NCBI GenBank assembly: GCA_025360005.1
Contig: JANYDA010000032.1
Location: 62,001-126,000 of the forward strand
DNA length: 64,000 nt
DNA from: Fibrobacteria bacterium
Lineage (GTDB): Bacteria > Fibrobacterota > Fibrobacteria > UBA11236
Direction: 5' to 3'
Position numbers and translations under genes: made by a program. Below the pieces are notes generated by a model. The model was not told the origin of the DNA. It ran no database searches and saw nothing but the letters and a program-made list of their open reading frames with translations. Below are positions 33,882 to 43,353 of this stretch, one piece after another. Each line of letters starts with the position of its first letter. Within the stretch, counting starts at the first letter, position 1.

Positions 33882-34946
33882 TCAGCCGTGTTCGGAGTGC
33901 AGGGCTTCCCAAACCTCGCCAAGATCCCAACCCTTTTCCGAACTCAATACCACCTGTTTGTGCAGCGGCGAACAGTCGTATCCGTAAGGAATGGCCTCGC
34001 GGTGCAAGACGATGGCGGAATGCCCCAGGTAGTGGCAGATATGCGCCGGAAAGCTGTTGAAGCAGAGCACGGTGCCTTGGAAGGATCTCAGGATGCGGAT
34101 CAGGCGAGAGAGGGGAAACATCTGAGGTACGTAACCGGTCCCGCTGCGGACCTCCAGGGCTATGTCTTCATCTCCCGGGCCCATCACCACCTCAACCGGC
34201 CTGCCGTCCAGCTTGTTCAGGATGCCCAGCACCAAGCGGGTATAGACCCTATGCCCGAAATCCCGTTTCAGCCCGGCGCTGCCGATATGGAACAGGATCT
34301 TACCGTTCCCCCATTCGGGCACCTCTTCGCCCGGGAAAAGGGATTCGAGGGCTTCTTGATCGGAATCCCCCGCGCCCATGCGAATGGGGATGAAGAATGA
34401 CGGCACGCCCGCCAGGTCCATCACCTTCATATTCTCTTCCGCGAAGCTGCGCACTTCCGGCAGCAAGGGTATGGTGGCGGCATAACCGCCCCGACGGGCT
34501 TCATGCGAATGGCGAAAGCCGAAAGCGCGCCGGGCGCTGAAGCGGGCCGCGAAATCGAAACGCACGCGGTAGACGCCCACGCAATTGGTGAAAAGCAGAT
34601 CCACCGGATCCAGGATCCACCGGAAAGGATCCAGGGGAGGGGCGATGCGCAGCGAGGCCGGCAGCTCGGTGCTGAATTCACGGGCATACCGATCCGCCCC
34701 GTGGAGGATCACTTCCGCATGCGGATAAGCGGCCACCAGACGATGCAAAGGCCGCAGGATCTGGACGAAATCCCCATAAGAACCCGTGAACATATAGGCG
34801 ATGCGCTGGCGCCGCGAATCGGGATCGGCATCGTGGACATCGGGAGCGTGCGGGCGCGTAGGCAGCATGCGGAGCAATCCGCGCATGCGCCAACGGATTA
34901 CCTGGGAACTCTTTAACCAGAAGCGGGTGATGCTATGGGTAGACAC
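33882..34946 (-). CDS. GT9-like glycosyltransferase (heptosyltransferase fold)
   Basis: The 354-residue protein contains YMFTGSYGDFVQILRPLHRLVAAYPHAEV (given as a run of family blocks at about 51-79), in the place of the GT9 N-terminal G-D-x-x-x-x-x-P-x-L motif. Later come GKILFHIGSAGLKRDFGHRVY (about 238-258) and CFNSFPAHICHYLGHSAIVLHREA. The last replaces the usual S-G-D-T-G-x-x-H-L-A pattern. These suggest a GT-B transferase of the heptosyltransferase clan that has diverged at the donor-binding loop. The start is a GTG without clear Shine-Dalgarno and may be too far upstream. It lies upstream of the flg operon but is separated from it by the sigma-54 promoter. Confidence 0.55.
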   Translation of the reverse strand: MSTHSITRFWLKSSQVIRWRMRGLLRMLPTRPHAPDVHDADPDSRRQRIAYMFTGSYGDFVQILRPLHRLVAAYPHAEVILHGADRYAREFSTELPASLRIAPPLDPFRWILDPVDLLFTNCVGVYRVRFDFAARFSARRAFGFRHSHEARRGGYAATIPLLPEVRSFAEENMKVMDLAGVPSFFIPIRMGAGDSDQEALESLFPGEEVPEWGNGKILFHIGSAGLKRDFGHRVYTRLVLGILNKLDGRPVEVVMGPGDEDIALEVRSGTGYVPQMFPLSRLIRILRSFQGTVLCFNSFPAHICHYLGHSAIVLHREAIPYGYDCSPLHKQVVLSSEKGWDLGEVWEALHSEHG

Positions 34947-35108
34947 GGAGGAATCATACCATGCGCCGGCTTTCCCTTACAACGGCCCGTACCGATATCC
35001 CGTGCGGAGCGGGGTCCGGTTGCAAATATCCGGTAAAAATGTAAAACTGGGGATTGGGTAGGCAGTCAGGACTTGTACATTCCTTGAAAAGGAAACCTCG
35101 CAAAGAAT

Positions 35109-35936
35109 ATGGGTAAATCAAGTTTGGTCCGGTTTTCGTTCATGAACAAGGAATTCCTGCACACCAAGGATGGCCGCGCCATCCGCATCCTGGCGGAATT
35201 CCTGGAGCCGGAATACCGCTACCGGGAATTCGGCATCGACAACACCATCGTTTTCTTCGGCTCGGCCCGCATCCTGCCCAGGAACAAGGCCCTGGCCAAC
35301 CTCAGGAAGCTGAAAAAAGATCGCAAGGCCCCTGCGGCGGCCGTCCAAAAGGCGGAGCATAATCTGGAGATGTCCCGCTATTACGAGGAGGCAGTGGAAC
35401 TTTCCCGCCGCTTGTCGGAATGGAACAAGACCCAAAAGGATCAGTACGCCATTTGTTCCGGGGGAGGTCCCGGCATCATGGAGGCCGCCAACAAAGGCGC
35501 CAGTCTCGCCAAGGCCCCCTCCATCGGACTCAACATCCATCTGCCCTTCGAGCAGCATGCCAATCCGTATATCTCATCCCATCTGAATTTCGAATTCCAT
35601 TATTTCTTCGTGCGCAAATTCTGGTTCGTGTATACCGCCAAGGCCATCATCATGTTTCCGGGAGGCTTCGGGACCCTGGACGAAATGATGGAAGTACTGA
35701 CCCTGGTACAGACTGAACGCATCACCAAGAAGATGGTGGTGGTGCTCTACGGGGAGGAATTCTGGAGCAAGGTACTGAACCTCGATTATCTGGTGGAAAC
35801 GGGCATGATCAGCGCCGAGGATCTGGACTTGTTCAAGATCTGTTCCACTGTGGAAGATGCGTTCGCCTACGTCACCAAGGGCGTGAAGGCCAACCACGTA
35901 GCCGCCGCCGGAAAAAAGAAGGCCAAGAAGGGTTAG
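35109..35936 (+). CDS. LOG-family protein (TIGR00730, lysine-decarboxylase-like fold)
   Basis: The 275-residue protein has the signature GGFGTLDEMMEVL (PGGFGTLDE, about 179-187). Upstream are the nucleotide-binding TIVFFGSARI and the block ICSGGGPGIMEAANKGA. LOG proteins hydrolyse nucleotide 5'-monophosphates, as in cytokinin activation or purine turnover; they do not decarboxylate lysine. A helical insert at about 65-85 with Lys/Ala is typical of the longer type found in environmental bacteria. A Lys/Ala-rich tail ends the protein. A lipase-like gene follows 7 nt downstream, so the two probably form an operon. Confidence 0.88.
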   Translation: MGKSSLVRFSFMNKEFLHTKDGRAIRILAEFLEPEYRYREFGIDNTIVFFGSARILPRNKALANLRKLKKDRKAPAAAVQKAEHNLEMSRYYEEAVELSRRLSEWNKTQKDQYAICSGGGPGIMEAANKGASLAKAPSIGLNIHLPFEQHANPYISSHLNFEFHYFFVRKFWFVYTAKAIIMFPGGFGTLDEMMEVLTLVQTERITKKMVVVLYGEEFWSKVLNLDYLVETGMISAEDLDLFKICSTVEDAFAYVTKGVKANHVAAAGKKKAKKG

Positions 35937-35943
35937 GCCTCCC

Positions 35944-36747
35944 GTGAAGGGCATCCAACGGGAAAAACCCTGGCCAAGGGATGCAGTAACCGGCGTGATA
36001 CTGGGCGCCGAACCCTTCGCGTTGGGGGAGGGTTCCCACGCCATCCTGTTCCTGCATGGCTGGACTTCCACTCCGAGGGAACTCCGTTTTCTGGCCGAGC
36101 GCGCCGCCGCGTCCGGATTCCACTGCCACGGTCCGCTTCTGCGCGGTCACGGTACCAAGATCGAAGACCTCGTCCCCACCCGCTTCCCCGATTATCTCCA
36201 GCAGGCGGAAACAGCCTTCACGGCCCTAGCGGCCAGGCATGCCCGCGTATCCGTTTGCGGCCTTTCCATGGGAGGCCTGCTCGGCTTGAAACTGGCCGCG
36301 CGGATGCCGGTAGCCGGCCTGATCCTGATCGCTCCTTTCCTTTCCCCTTGGGGCAGGACCATAGGGCTGCCCAATCGCTGGCTCATAGGGCGCGTTCCGC
36401 TCCCGGCCATGATAGCCAAAAGCGCAGCCGGACCCATCATGGATCCCGTCCAGGCCCCGGAACACATCGCCTATCACGCCATGCCCAGCGCCGGCATAGT
36501 CAGCATTGTCGCGGCCGCGCGCGCCTTTGTCCCGGAAATCCCCCGAGTGGCCTGCCCCACACTCATCTTGCATAGCATCCACGATACCACCAGCGAATTC
36601 CGGGGCAGCCGAACCTTGATTGAAAACCTGGGAGCGGATGACAAAACCCTGGTGGCTTTCAACCGCGGAAACCATCTCATCACTCTGGATTATGAGAAGG
36701 AGCGCGTGGAAGAAACCGCCGTGGCCTGGTTGGAGCGGCGGCATTGA
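35944..36747 (+). CDS. alpha/beta hydrolase (carboxylesterase/monoacylglycerol lipase-like)
   Basis: The 267-residue protein has LFLHGWTSTP (oxyanion loop, about 35-44), the nucleophile elbow VCGLSMGGLLG (Ser about 108) and a GNHLITLDYE block with the catalytic His (about 245). An Asp is in place in SIHDTTSEF (about 220). The order and the small lid fit Est30-like carboxylesterases and monoacylglycerol lipases acting on short acyl esters in the cytoplasm. The start is GTG at 35944, with only a weak Shine-Dalgarno, 7 nt after the LOG gene. Confidence 0.85.
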   Translation: MKGIQREKPWPRDAVTGVILGAEPFALGEGSHAILFLHGWTSTPRELRFLAERAAASGFHCHGPLLRGHGTKIEDLVPTRFPDYLQQAETAFTALAARHARVSVCGLSMGGLLGLKLAARMPVAGLILIAPFLSPWGRTIGLPNRWLIGRVPLPAMIAKSAAGPIMDPVQAPEHIAYHAMPSAGIVSIVAAARAFVPEIPRVACPTLILHSIHDTTSEFRGSRTLIENLGADDKTLVAFNRGNHLITLDYEKERVEETAVAWLERRH

Positions 36748-36765
36748 CAGAGGAATGTTTTTTTC

Positions 36766-36799
36766 TTATCCTATTATTCCAGTAGGTTTAATAGGGTAA
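36766..36799 (+). promoter_or_regulatory. stem-loop over the ribosome-binding region of the ABC gene
   Basis: TTATCCTATTA (36766-36776) can pair with TAATAGGGTAA (36789-36799) around a 12-nt loop, giving 11 bp with one G-U pair. The only Shine-Dalgarno-like bases before the ATG at 36808 (AGGG) lie inside the 3' arm. The hairpin could therefore limit translation. No T-run follows on the plus strand. Confidence 0.4.
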
Positions 36800-36807
36800 T
36801 CATCTAA

Positions 36808-37860
36808 ATGCAAATTTCCATCCGCAATGTGAAGAAACATTTTGAAGGCACGCAAGCCCTGAACGATGTCTCCATCGAAGTTCCGGATGGGGAGTTGGTG
36901 GCTCTTTTGGGCCCGTCCGGCTGCGGCAAAACCACTCTTCTCCGCATCATCGCAGGTTTGGAAACGCCGGATTCCGGCGAAGTCCTGTTCGGAGAAACCG
37001 ATTCCACCAACCTTGCGGTGCGGAATCGCGGAGTGGGATTCGTTTTCCAGCATTACGCCCTCTTCAAGCACATGACGGTGAAGGAAAACATCGGCTTCTC
37101 GCTCAAGATCCAGAACCGCCCCAAGGAGGAAATCCGCCGTCGCGTCGAGGAGCTGCTCAACCTCATCCAGTTGAACGGCATCGGCAACCGGTTCCCATCG
37201 CAACTCTCCGGCGGCCAGAAACAACGCGTGGCCTTGGCCCGCGCTCTCGCCGCCCGCCCCCATGTGATGCTCCTGGATGAACCCTTCGGGGCCTTGGATG
37301 CCCAGGTGCGCCAGGATCTGCGCCGCTGGCTGCGCAACCTGCATGACGAATTGAAGATGACCAGCGTATTCGTCACCCATGATCAGGATGAAGCCTTTGA
37401 AGTGGCTGATCGCGTGGTCATCATGAATAAGGGCCGCGTGGAGCAGATCGGTTCCCCGGAAGAGATCTTCCATCATCCCGCCAACGGATTCGTGATGCAT
37501 TTCCTGGGGAACGTCAACATCTTCCATAGCCGTCTGGAACATGGCCAAGGTTCTCCCGACCTGGATCTGGTCCACCCCGGACATGCTCCCGCTGATTCGG
37601 GGGCCACTTCCGTCTACGTCCGCCCCCATGAGCTAACCCTATACCGGTCCAAGGAGAACGCCAATGCCATCGAAGGCCGCATCGTGCATATCCGCACCAT
37701 CGGGCTTTCCGTAAGGGTCAGCGTGGCCACGGTTTCCGGACCGGAAATCCAAGTGGAAGTTCCCAAGGAAGAATTCCAGGCCCTGGGCCTTGCCAAAGGC
37801 GACACCGCCTATGCCGTCGCCAAAGGCGTGAAGGTATTCCAGGACGATTACACGATTTGA
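36808..37860 (+). CDS. ABC transporter ATP-binding protein, CysA (sulfate) type
   Basis: The 350-residue ATPase has Walker [10 protein letters not shown] (about 35-43), the Q-loop in [16 protein letters not shown], signature [15 protein letters not shown], Walker [12 protein letters not shown] and switch His in [19 protein letters not shown] and the following [18 protein letters not shown] are typical of CysA-like importers. A TOBE-like segment ends the protein (about 270-350). It would energise uptake of sulfate or a similar oxyanion, but no permease or binding protein lies beside it. The prepilin peptidase gene overlaps its stop (TGATG). Confidence 0.9.
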   Translation: MQISIRNVKKHFEGTQALNDVSIEVPDGELVALLGPSGCGKTTLLRIIAGLETPDSGEVLFGETDSTNLAVRNRGVGFVFQHYALFKHMTVKENIGFSLKIQNRPKEEIRRRVEELLNLIQLNGIGNRFPSQLSGGQKQRVALARALAARPHVMLLDEPFGALDAQVRQDLRRWLRNLHDELKMTSVFVTHDQDEAFEVADRVVIMNKGRVEQIGSPEEIFHHPANGFVMHFLGNVNIFHSRLEHGQGSPDLDLVHPGHAPADSGATSVYVRPHELTLYRSKENANAIEGRIVHIRTIGLSVRVSVATVSGPEIQVEVPKEEFQALGLAKGDTAYAVAKGVKVFQDDYTI

Positions 37861-38678
37861 TGAGCAGCCCTCCCTTCTCCCCGCTCTCCCCTTTCGCCGT
37901 TACCCTTTTAGGAGGCGTCTTCGGATTGATGGTGGGCTCTTTCTTCAATGTGGTGATCTACCGCATGCCGCGCGGGGAATCGGTGGTGTGGCCGCCTTCG
38001 CGTTGCATGCAATGCGGCTACCAAATCAAATTCTACCAGAATATACCCGTGGTTTCCTGGTTGTTGCTGAAGGGGAAATGCAAATCCTGCGGCACGCCCA
38101 TTAGCGCCCAATATCCCATCATCGAGGCCTTGACGGGTTTGCTTACGGCCTTGATCATCGGCTATTTCTCTTTCGCGGAAGCAGGGTATCCCCTGGATTT
38201 CAAAATCGGCGTCACCTTCCTGGTCATGGCCTCCATCCCCATCTTCGTGATCGATTTCCGCCATTTCCTGATCCCGGATCTGCTCACCTATCCGGGCATG
38301 CTGCTGGGATTGGCCTTGAGCTTTCTTCCCGGCGGCCAGACGCCGCTCCAGAGCCTCACGGGCGCTGCGGTATCCGGGTTGTTCTTGTGGCTTATCGGTT
38401 ATGCCGCCTCCCTAGTTTTGAAAAAGGAAGCCATGGGACTGGGGGATGTGAAGCTGGTGGCGATGGCGGGCGCATTGTTCGGGGCGCCTACGGCATTGTT
38501 CGGTTTGATTTTCGCTTCGGCTCTGGGTTGCCTCATCGGCCTGCCCATGATGCTATTGCGGAGGTTGGATGAGCATCGGCATATTCCGTTCGGGCCTTAC
38601 ATCTGCATGGGCGTGCTGCTGGCCGCCTTCTTCAGTCAACCGGTACTGGACTGGTATATGGGTTTGTTAAGCAGATAA
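37860..38678 (+). CDS. pilD: type IV prepilin peptidase / methyltransferase (A24 family)
   Basis: The enzyme removes leader peptides from type IV pilins and pseudopilins and N-methylates them at the inner membrane. The 272-residue protein has the methylase zinc motif C-M-Q-C-G-Y then C-K-S-C-G-T (two CxxC pairs, about 50-82). The catalytic aspartates are in IDFRHFLIPD (about 132-141) and LGDVKLVAM (about 194). Eight hydrophobic segments fit the family. The ATG at 37860 overlaps the stop of the ABC gene. It is the only pilus-type gene in this window. Confidence 0.93.
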   Translation: MSSPPFSPLSPFAVTLLGGVFGLMVGSFFNVVIYRMPRGESVVWPPSRCMQCGYQIKFYQNIPVVSWLLLKGKCKSCGTPISAQYPIIEALTGLLTALIIGYFSFAEAGYPLDFKIGVTFLVMASIPIFVIDFRHFLIPDLLTYPGMLLGLALSFLPGGQTPLQSLTGAAVSGLFLWLIGYAASLVLKKEAMGLGDVKLVAMAGALFGAPTALFGLIFASALGCLIGLPMMLLRRLDEHRHIPFGPYICMGVLLAAFFSQPVLDWYMGLLSR

Positions 38679-38837
38679 TCGCCGCGCCGCCACCGGAAAT
38701 GCGTTAGGAACTCCCGGCCTTGCCGCAAAACCCTCGCGAGCATTCGCCCCGGATTCCGGCCAAAACCGGGCCAATTTACTATCTTCTTCACCCTATTTCG
38801 TGGTATTTTTCCGGTTTTTTCCTCATCGGGGAGTGAT

Positions 38838-41585
38838 ATGGCCACAATCGTAAAGTTGGATGGTGCCTGGGATTTCTGTTTCGATGCCGTCGATGCCGGC
38901 CTCATCGACCAATGGTACCGGAAAAAACCGACTACGGCCAAGAAGGTAAGTCTTCCTCACGTTTGGAATATCGAGAGCAATGAAGAGAATGCGCATATAG
39001 CGTATTACTTCAAGGAATTCCAGGCCGATAAAAAGGAATCCCCCAAGCGGTTTTTCATCCGCTTCGGATCCGTTCAGCATCATGCCACCGTGTGGTTGAA
39101 CGGCGAGGAACTGGGAACGCATCTGGGCGGCCATGTGCCCTTCGATATGGACGGTTCCAAGGCGGTCAAGATCGGGGAGAATAATTTCCTGGTGATCCGC
39201 GTGCAAACCCTGGATCGCCAGGGCAAAATCCAGGATTACTCCTCCGCGGAACTGGCCCTGGGCGGGCCCTTCTTGCGCGGTGCGTTCGCGGGCATCACCG
39301 GGGACGTGGAGTTGTACATGGTGGGCAAAGCGGGCATCCGTTCGGTCAACTGCTTTCCGGATTTCGAGGCCGATCGCCTGACCATCGAAACCAAATTCTG
39401 GAACCCCAAGAATTACCAGGCCGAACTGGTTTTCGATATCACCAGCCCGGAAGGGGATACCGGCACGGTAACGCGCAGCGTCAAGCTCGAAAAAGAGAAC
39501 GGCAGCTTCGGGGTCACCATCCAGATGGAAAGCGGCAAGGTCTGGCATCTGCACGAGCCTCTCCTGTATAAGATCAAGGTCACCTTGGCCGGATCCTATC
39601 CCGTGGACACCCGCTTCGGCATGCGCAGCGCGGACGTGGAAAAAGGTGCTTTCAAACTGAACCATCATCCGGTCAAGATCAAGGGCGTCACCTATCCCTG
39701 GTTCTTCCCCTTCCTGCACGGGACTCCGCCCGCGGATTTTGAGCTGAAGAAGGAACTGGTGCTCATCAAGGAGTCCGGGTTCAACCTGCTCCGCTCCGGC
39801 GGCGCGCCGCTCCCCAAGGAAGCGCTGGACATCTGCGACGAAATCGGATTGCTGGTGCTGCAGGAAACCACCTGCTTCAACCAGAAGTCGAGCAAGGAAG
39901 GCCTGGAGAATCTCAAGCAGCAGCTCCAGACCCTCATCGACCATGACGGCCACCATCCATCCATCTTCGGTTGGGTAATCGGATCCGAGAACGGTTCCAT
40001 GGTGCTGGAGAACGGGAACAAACTGCTTCGCTACGCGGCCGAGCTGGATCCTACCCGGCCTGTTTTCTCCAATCTGGGTTCGGTCTCCATGGACAGCCTG
40101 GGCGGCGGCAAAATCGATCTCGGCAAGGTTTACGAGCCCATCGCCGCGACCATCAGCGCCTTTGAATCCCATCGCCTCAAGATCGGATTCCCGGTTTCGG
40201 TCAAGACCTATTCCCTGCTGGCCAACTACTGCTCTTCCAAGGACGGCAAGGCCGTAGCGGACGGCATCCACGGCAGCAAGTCCTTCTGGGAACGCTACAA
40301 TTATCTCAAGGACGATTTGGACGGGAAGGTACTGGTCGACGGCCTGGGCATCTCATCCCCGGAAGGCATCCAGGAGCTGCTGGAAGCCAACAAGAGGTTT
40401 TCCGGCCATTCCGAATACAAGGATCTGCAGAAGCTGAACGCGGAACTGGGCCAGGTCCTCAAGGACAGGAACATCACCATCTTCAAGGACGCGGAAAGCT
40501 TTTGGAAGGAAGCATCCGCCGTAGCCCGCCAGGGGATCTCCAAGCAGATCGAAGCCCTGCTGGTCAACCCGCAGGTTTCCGGATACATCCTGGAAACCTG
40601 GGGCGACTACGGAGCCCATATGTCCGGCATGGTCAATTGGCAAAGGAAGCCGAAGGCTTCCCTGGAAACCGTGCGCAAGGTCAACCGGCCCATCCACGTC
40701 ATCGCGGAAGCGGAGGATCGTACGCCCTATATCGGCACGTCCGCCGCCATCAAGATCCACATGGTCAACGACGGACACCTGGGCGACTACGGCCTGTTGC
40801 TGCGCGTCAAAGGACCCAATGGCCGCATCTGGCACCAGGAATCGCTGCCGGGCAAGGCCAAGATAGGCGTCAATCTGGTTGGCCGCTTCAAGTTCCCGGT
40901 CGGATTTGAAAAAGGCCGGTTCACCTTCGATCTGAACCTGTCCAAGAACAACAAGGAGATGGCGCGCACGGAGGAGGTTTTCCTGGTCCCGCCGGAAAGC
41001 AAGCTGGAAGTGCCGCTCAAGCAGGTCAGCGTATTGGGTAACTTCCCGGATACGGTCAACAGCTTCACCAATCCGGACGCGAACATATCCGTGCTGGCGG
41101 ATATCTCCACCTTGGTGGAAGGCTCCATCCGCAAGCGGTTCGACAAGGCGGCCGCGGGCGGCACCATCATCCTGGGCAACGTGTCCGAGGAGGATGCGCG
41201 CCTGCTGAACGGCATGAAGGTTTTGCCCACGGAGATCTCCTGCTTCCGTTCCTCCGGCAGCAGCTTCGGCAGCTTCCATTATGCCCTGGGCGGACCCGAG
41301 TTCAAGGATCTACCGTCCCAGTGCGTGCTCGATCAGACCTATGCGGACGTGATGCCCTATTGGAGCCTGGAGTCCTTGCCCAACCTATCGGTGGCGGCGG
41401 GAAGCATCAACCTGGTCGGCAACGGCCAAGGCAAATCGAAACTGCGTTGGGGCGCCGATATCGCGAGCATGCCCTTGGGCAAAGGCCGCGTGGTGTTCTA
41501 CCAGTTCGATATTTTCGGGAAGCTGGGAAAAAATGCCTTGGCGGACGCCTTGTTCGCGAACCTGATCACTTCGCTGACGAAGTAG
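38838..41585 (+). CDS. glycoside hydrolase family 2-like protein, possibly catalytically divergent
   Basis: The 915-residue protein has the GH2 order: sugar-binding domain (about 1-160, WLNGEELGTHLGGHVPF), Ig-like domain (about 165-275) and a TIM-barrel start VKIKGVTYPWFFPFLHG (about 283-299). The acid/base position reads IGSENGS instead of the usual G-N-E (about 380). The expected nucleophile strand shows GKVLVDGLGISS and lacks the usual Glu. A glutamine-amidotransferase-like segment forms the C-terminus (about 745-915). There is no signal peptide, so it should be cytoplasmic. It may be a beta-glycosidase relative that has lost or moved its nucleophile. GGGGAG precedes the ATG. Confidence 0.8.
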   Translation: MATIVKLDGAWDFCFDAVDAGLIDQWYRKKPTTAKKVSLPHVWNIESNEENAHIAYYFKEFQADKKESPKRFFIRFGSVQHHATVWLNGEELGTHLGGHVPFDMDGSKAVKIGENNFLVIRVQTLDRQGKIQDYSSAELALGGPFLRGAFAGITGDVELYMVGKAGIRSVNCFPDFEADRLTIETKFWNPKNYQAELVFDITSPEGDTGTVTRSVKLEKENGSFGVTIQMESGKVWHLHEPLLYKIKVTLAGSYPVDTRFGMRSADVEKGAFKLNHHPVKIKGVTYPWFFPFLHGTPPADFELKKELVLIKESGFNLLRSGGAPLPKEALDICDEIGLLVLQETTCFNQKSSKEGLENLKQQLQTLIDHDGHHPSIFGWVIGSENGSMVLENGNKLLRYAAELDPTRPVFSNLGSVSMDSLGGGKIDLGKVYEPIAATISAFESHRLKIGFPVSVKTYSLLANYCSSKDGKAVADGIHGSKSFWERYNYLKDDLDGKVLVDGLGISSPEGIQELLEANKRFSGHSEYKDLQKLNAELGQVLKDRNITIFKDAESFWKEASAVARQGISKQIEALLVNPQVSGYILETWGDYGAHMSGMVNWQRKPKASLETVRKVNRPIHVIAEAEDRTPYIGTSAAIKIHMVNDGHLGDYGLLLRVKGPNGRIWHQESLPGKAKIGVNLVGRFKFPVGFEKGRFTFDLNLSKNNKEMARTEEVFLVPPESKLEVPLKQVSVLGNFPDTVNSFTNPDANISVLADISTLVEGSIRKRFDKAAAGGTIILGNVSEEDARLLNGMKVLPTEISCFRSSGSSFGSFHYALGGPEFKDLPSQCVLDQTYADVMPYWSLESLPNLSVAAGSINLVGNGQGKSKLRWGADIASMPLGKGRVVFYQFDIFGKLGKNALADALFANLITSLTK

Positions 41586-41616
41586 ACGGACTTCCGTCTG
41601 CCCCGGCTGGGAGGTG

Positions 41617-42753
41617 TTATTTCTTCGGCTTGGAATGCTCGGTTCTTTTTTCGACCGGTTTATAGGGGCCTTTCACGGGAGTGGAAGGCCTTTTCGTTTC
41701 CTTGGAGGAGGAGGCTGCGGGCTTCTCCGCCCGCGGCAAAGTCTTCCTAGCCACGGAATCCTTAGTCGCGGTCTTGGGTTCCGGCAAGGTTTTTCCAGCT
41801 GCCGTTTTCAGGGAATCCTTATGGGCCTTGGCGGAGTCGGTCTTGGAAGCAAGCAAGGTGTCTGCAGCCGTCGATTTGGATTCGCCCTGATCGGGCACCA
41901 ACCGGGTTTCCTTCCCGCTATCCTGGGCCGAGACGGACGCCGGTGGCGGAGCCGGCAACTGCACGGCCCCGGTGTCGCTCTTGAGGGCGGAAGGATGCGT
42001 AGCCGTATCGGGGAGGGAAAAGCTTTCCGGCCGGGTGGGTTCGCCGGAAGCGCGCGAGGCCCACACATCCGGGACCAATCCCTGGTATTCCGCCTTACCG
42101 TTCTCGGGAGGAGCCTTGGCCAATTCGAACCAGGTGAAAACCGTTTTGGCCCACTCCTCGAACCAGATCTTGCGGCTCTCCCGGTTGGACCACCAGGCGT
42201 TGGGATCGTAAACATTGTATTCCGCGGAGGCCACCAGCACCACCGGATAACCTTGCGCCAGCTTGCGGAAAATCCGGCGCGTGCGCGCGGTGTGGAAGGA
42301 AGAGGTGATGATCAAAACCGTGTCCAGGTTCTGGTACCGGAACTGGCGCACCAGAAGGCGCGCCTCCTCCAAGGTGGAATAGGCGTCCTGGCGGAATTCA
42401 AAAACGCGGGTCCTGGGCACGCCCTGCTGCACATAATAGTCGACCATGAATTCGCTCTGGTAACGGTTCTTGAAGATGCGCGTGGAGGAAATGATCAGGG
42501 TATCGATTTTGGCATCATGATACATGCGGATGGCGGCGTCGCTGCGTTCGCAATCCCGGGACTCGCCCGCCAGCACCAGTCCCCAGCGGACATGCTCAAA
42601 GGCGTCTTCCCTGACCAGCCATTTACCGGACTTCCACAGGGCCACGCCGCCCACGCACAGAACCAAAGGCGCGACGAACCAGGCCCACAAGGTCCAGTGG
42701 CGCCACAGGCCCGCCTGCGCCGTACGCCGGGGCGTGCGTGGTCGTATCGGCAA
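41617..42753 (-). CDS. DUF218 (YdcF/SanA/ElyC-like) membrane-anchored protein
   Basis: The 378-residue protein has one transmembrane helix (about 19-42), then the DUF218 core. RWGLVLAGESRDCERSDAAIRMY, DTLIISSTRIFKN and DTVLIITSSFHTARTRRIFRK (about 55-165) carry the conserved S-x-H-x-x-R pattern. The family acts in cell-envelope or peptidoglycan/ECA precursor handling. The last 120 residues are Lys/Ser/Pro-rich and low in complexity, with repeated K-D-S and T-A-x-K motifs. The start is TTG, a few bases after the cyclophilin stop, with GAGG just upstream. Confidence 0.8.
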   Translation of the reverse strand: MPIRPRTPRRTAQAGLWRHWTLWAWFVAPLVLCVGGVALWKSGKWLVREDAFEHVRWGLVLAGESRDCERSDAAIRMYHDAKIDTLIISSTRIFKNRYQSEFMVDYYVQQGVPRTRVFEFRQDAYSTLEEARLLVRQFRYQNLDTVLIITSSFHTARTRRIFRKLAQGYPVVLVASAEYNVYDPNAWWSNRESRKIWFEEWAKTVFTWFELAKAPPENGKAEYQGLVPDVWASRASGEPTRPESFSLPDTATHPSALKSDTGAVQLPAPPPASVSAQDSGKETRLVPDQGESKSTAADTLLASKTDSAKAHKDSLKTAAGKTLPEPKTATKDSVARKTLPRAEKPAASSSKETKRPSTPVKGPYKPVEKRTEHSKPKK

Positions 42754-42757
42754 TGCC

Positions 42758-43234
42758 TCAGTCCTCGATCTTCACGGTCATGGAAACCGCTTCGACGGGA
42801 TTGTCGCGATGATCGGTCTCTTCCGCCACGATCTTGTCGACCACGTCCAAACCGGAGGTCACCTTGCCGAAGGCGCTGTACTGATTGTCCAGATGGGAAG
42901 AGTCCGCGACCACGATGAAGAATTGGGAGGAGGCCGAATCCGGATTGGCGGAGCGGGCCGCGGAAACGATGCCGCGCAGGTGGGGGGTCTTGGAGAATTC
43001 GGCTTTGACGTTCTTGCCGGATCCGCCCGTGCCGTGCAGGCGCTTATCGTCGTTCTTGCTGTTGGGATCGCCGCCCTGGATCATGAAGTCCGGGATGACG
43101 CGGTGGAACAGGGTCTTGTCATAGAACCCTTGCTTGGCCAGTTCGATGAAATTCTTGACGTGGTTGGGGGCGACTTCCGGGAGGAATTCGATGGTAATGT
43201 CGCCGTGACGGGTTGATAAGATGGCCTTGGACAT
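42758..43234 (-). CDS. peptidyl-prolyl cis-trans isomerase, cyclophilin type
   Basis: Cyclophilins speed prolyl isomerisation in protein folding. I start at the ATG at 43234 (MSKAILSTRHG), which has GGGAG 8 nt upstream; a longer frame begins at 43255. The family motifs follow: TLFHRVIPDFMIQGGDP (FHR-x-I-x-x-F-M-x-Q-G-G, about 43-59), SASSQFFIV (about 102-110) and NQYSAFGKV. There is no signal peptide, so the protein is cytoplasmic. About 160 residues is a compact single-domain form. Confidence 0.95.
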   Translation of the reverse strand: MSKAILSTRHGDITIEFLPEVAPNHVKNFIELAKQGFYDKTLFHRVIPDFMIQGGDPNSKNDDKRLHGTGGSGKNVKAEFSKTPHLRGIVSAARSANPDSASSQFFIVVADSSHLDNQYSAFGKVTSGLDVVDKIVAEETDHRDNPVEAVSMTVKIED

Positions 43235-43353
43235 GCGTAGGCTCCCAATATTCATGAGGTGACTCGACCGTACTACCGCCCGGCCGGCTCGACCGGAGCT
43301 CGCGCAAAAACGGGGACGGGGACTTTGAATTTAGCAATAGTTGGCCGGGCCTC

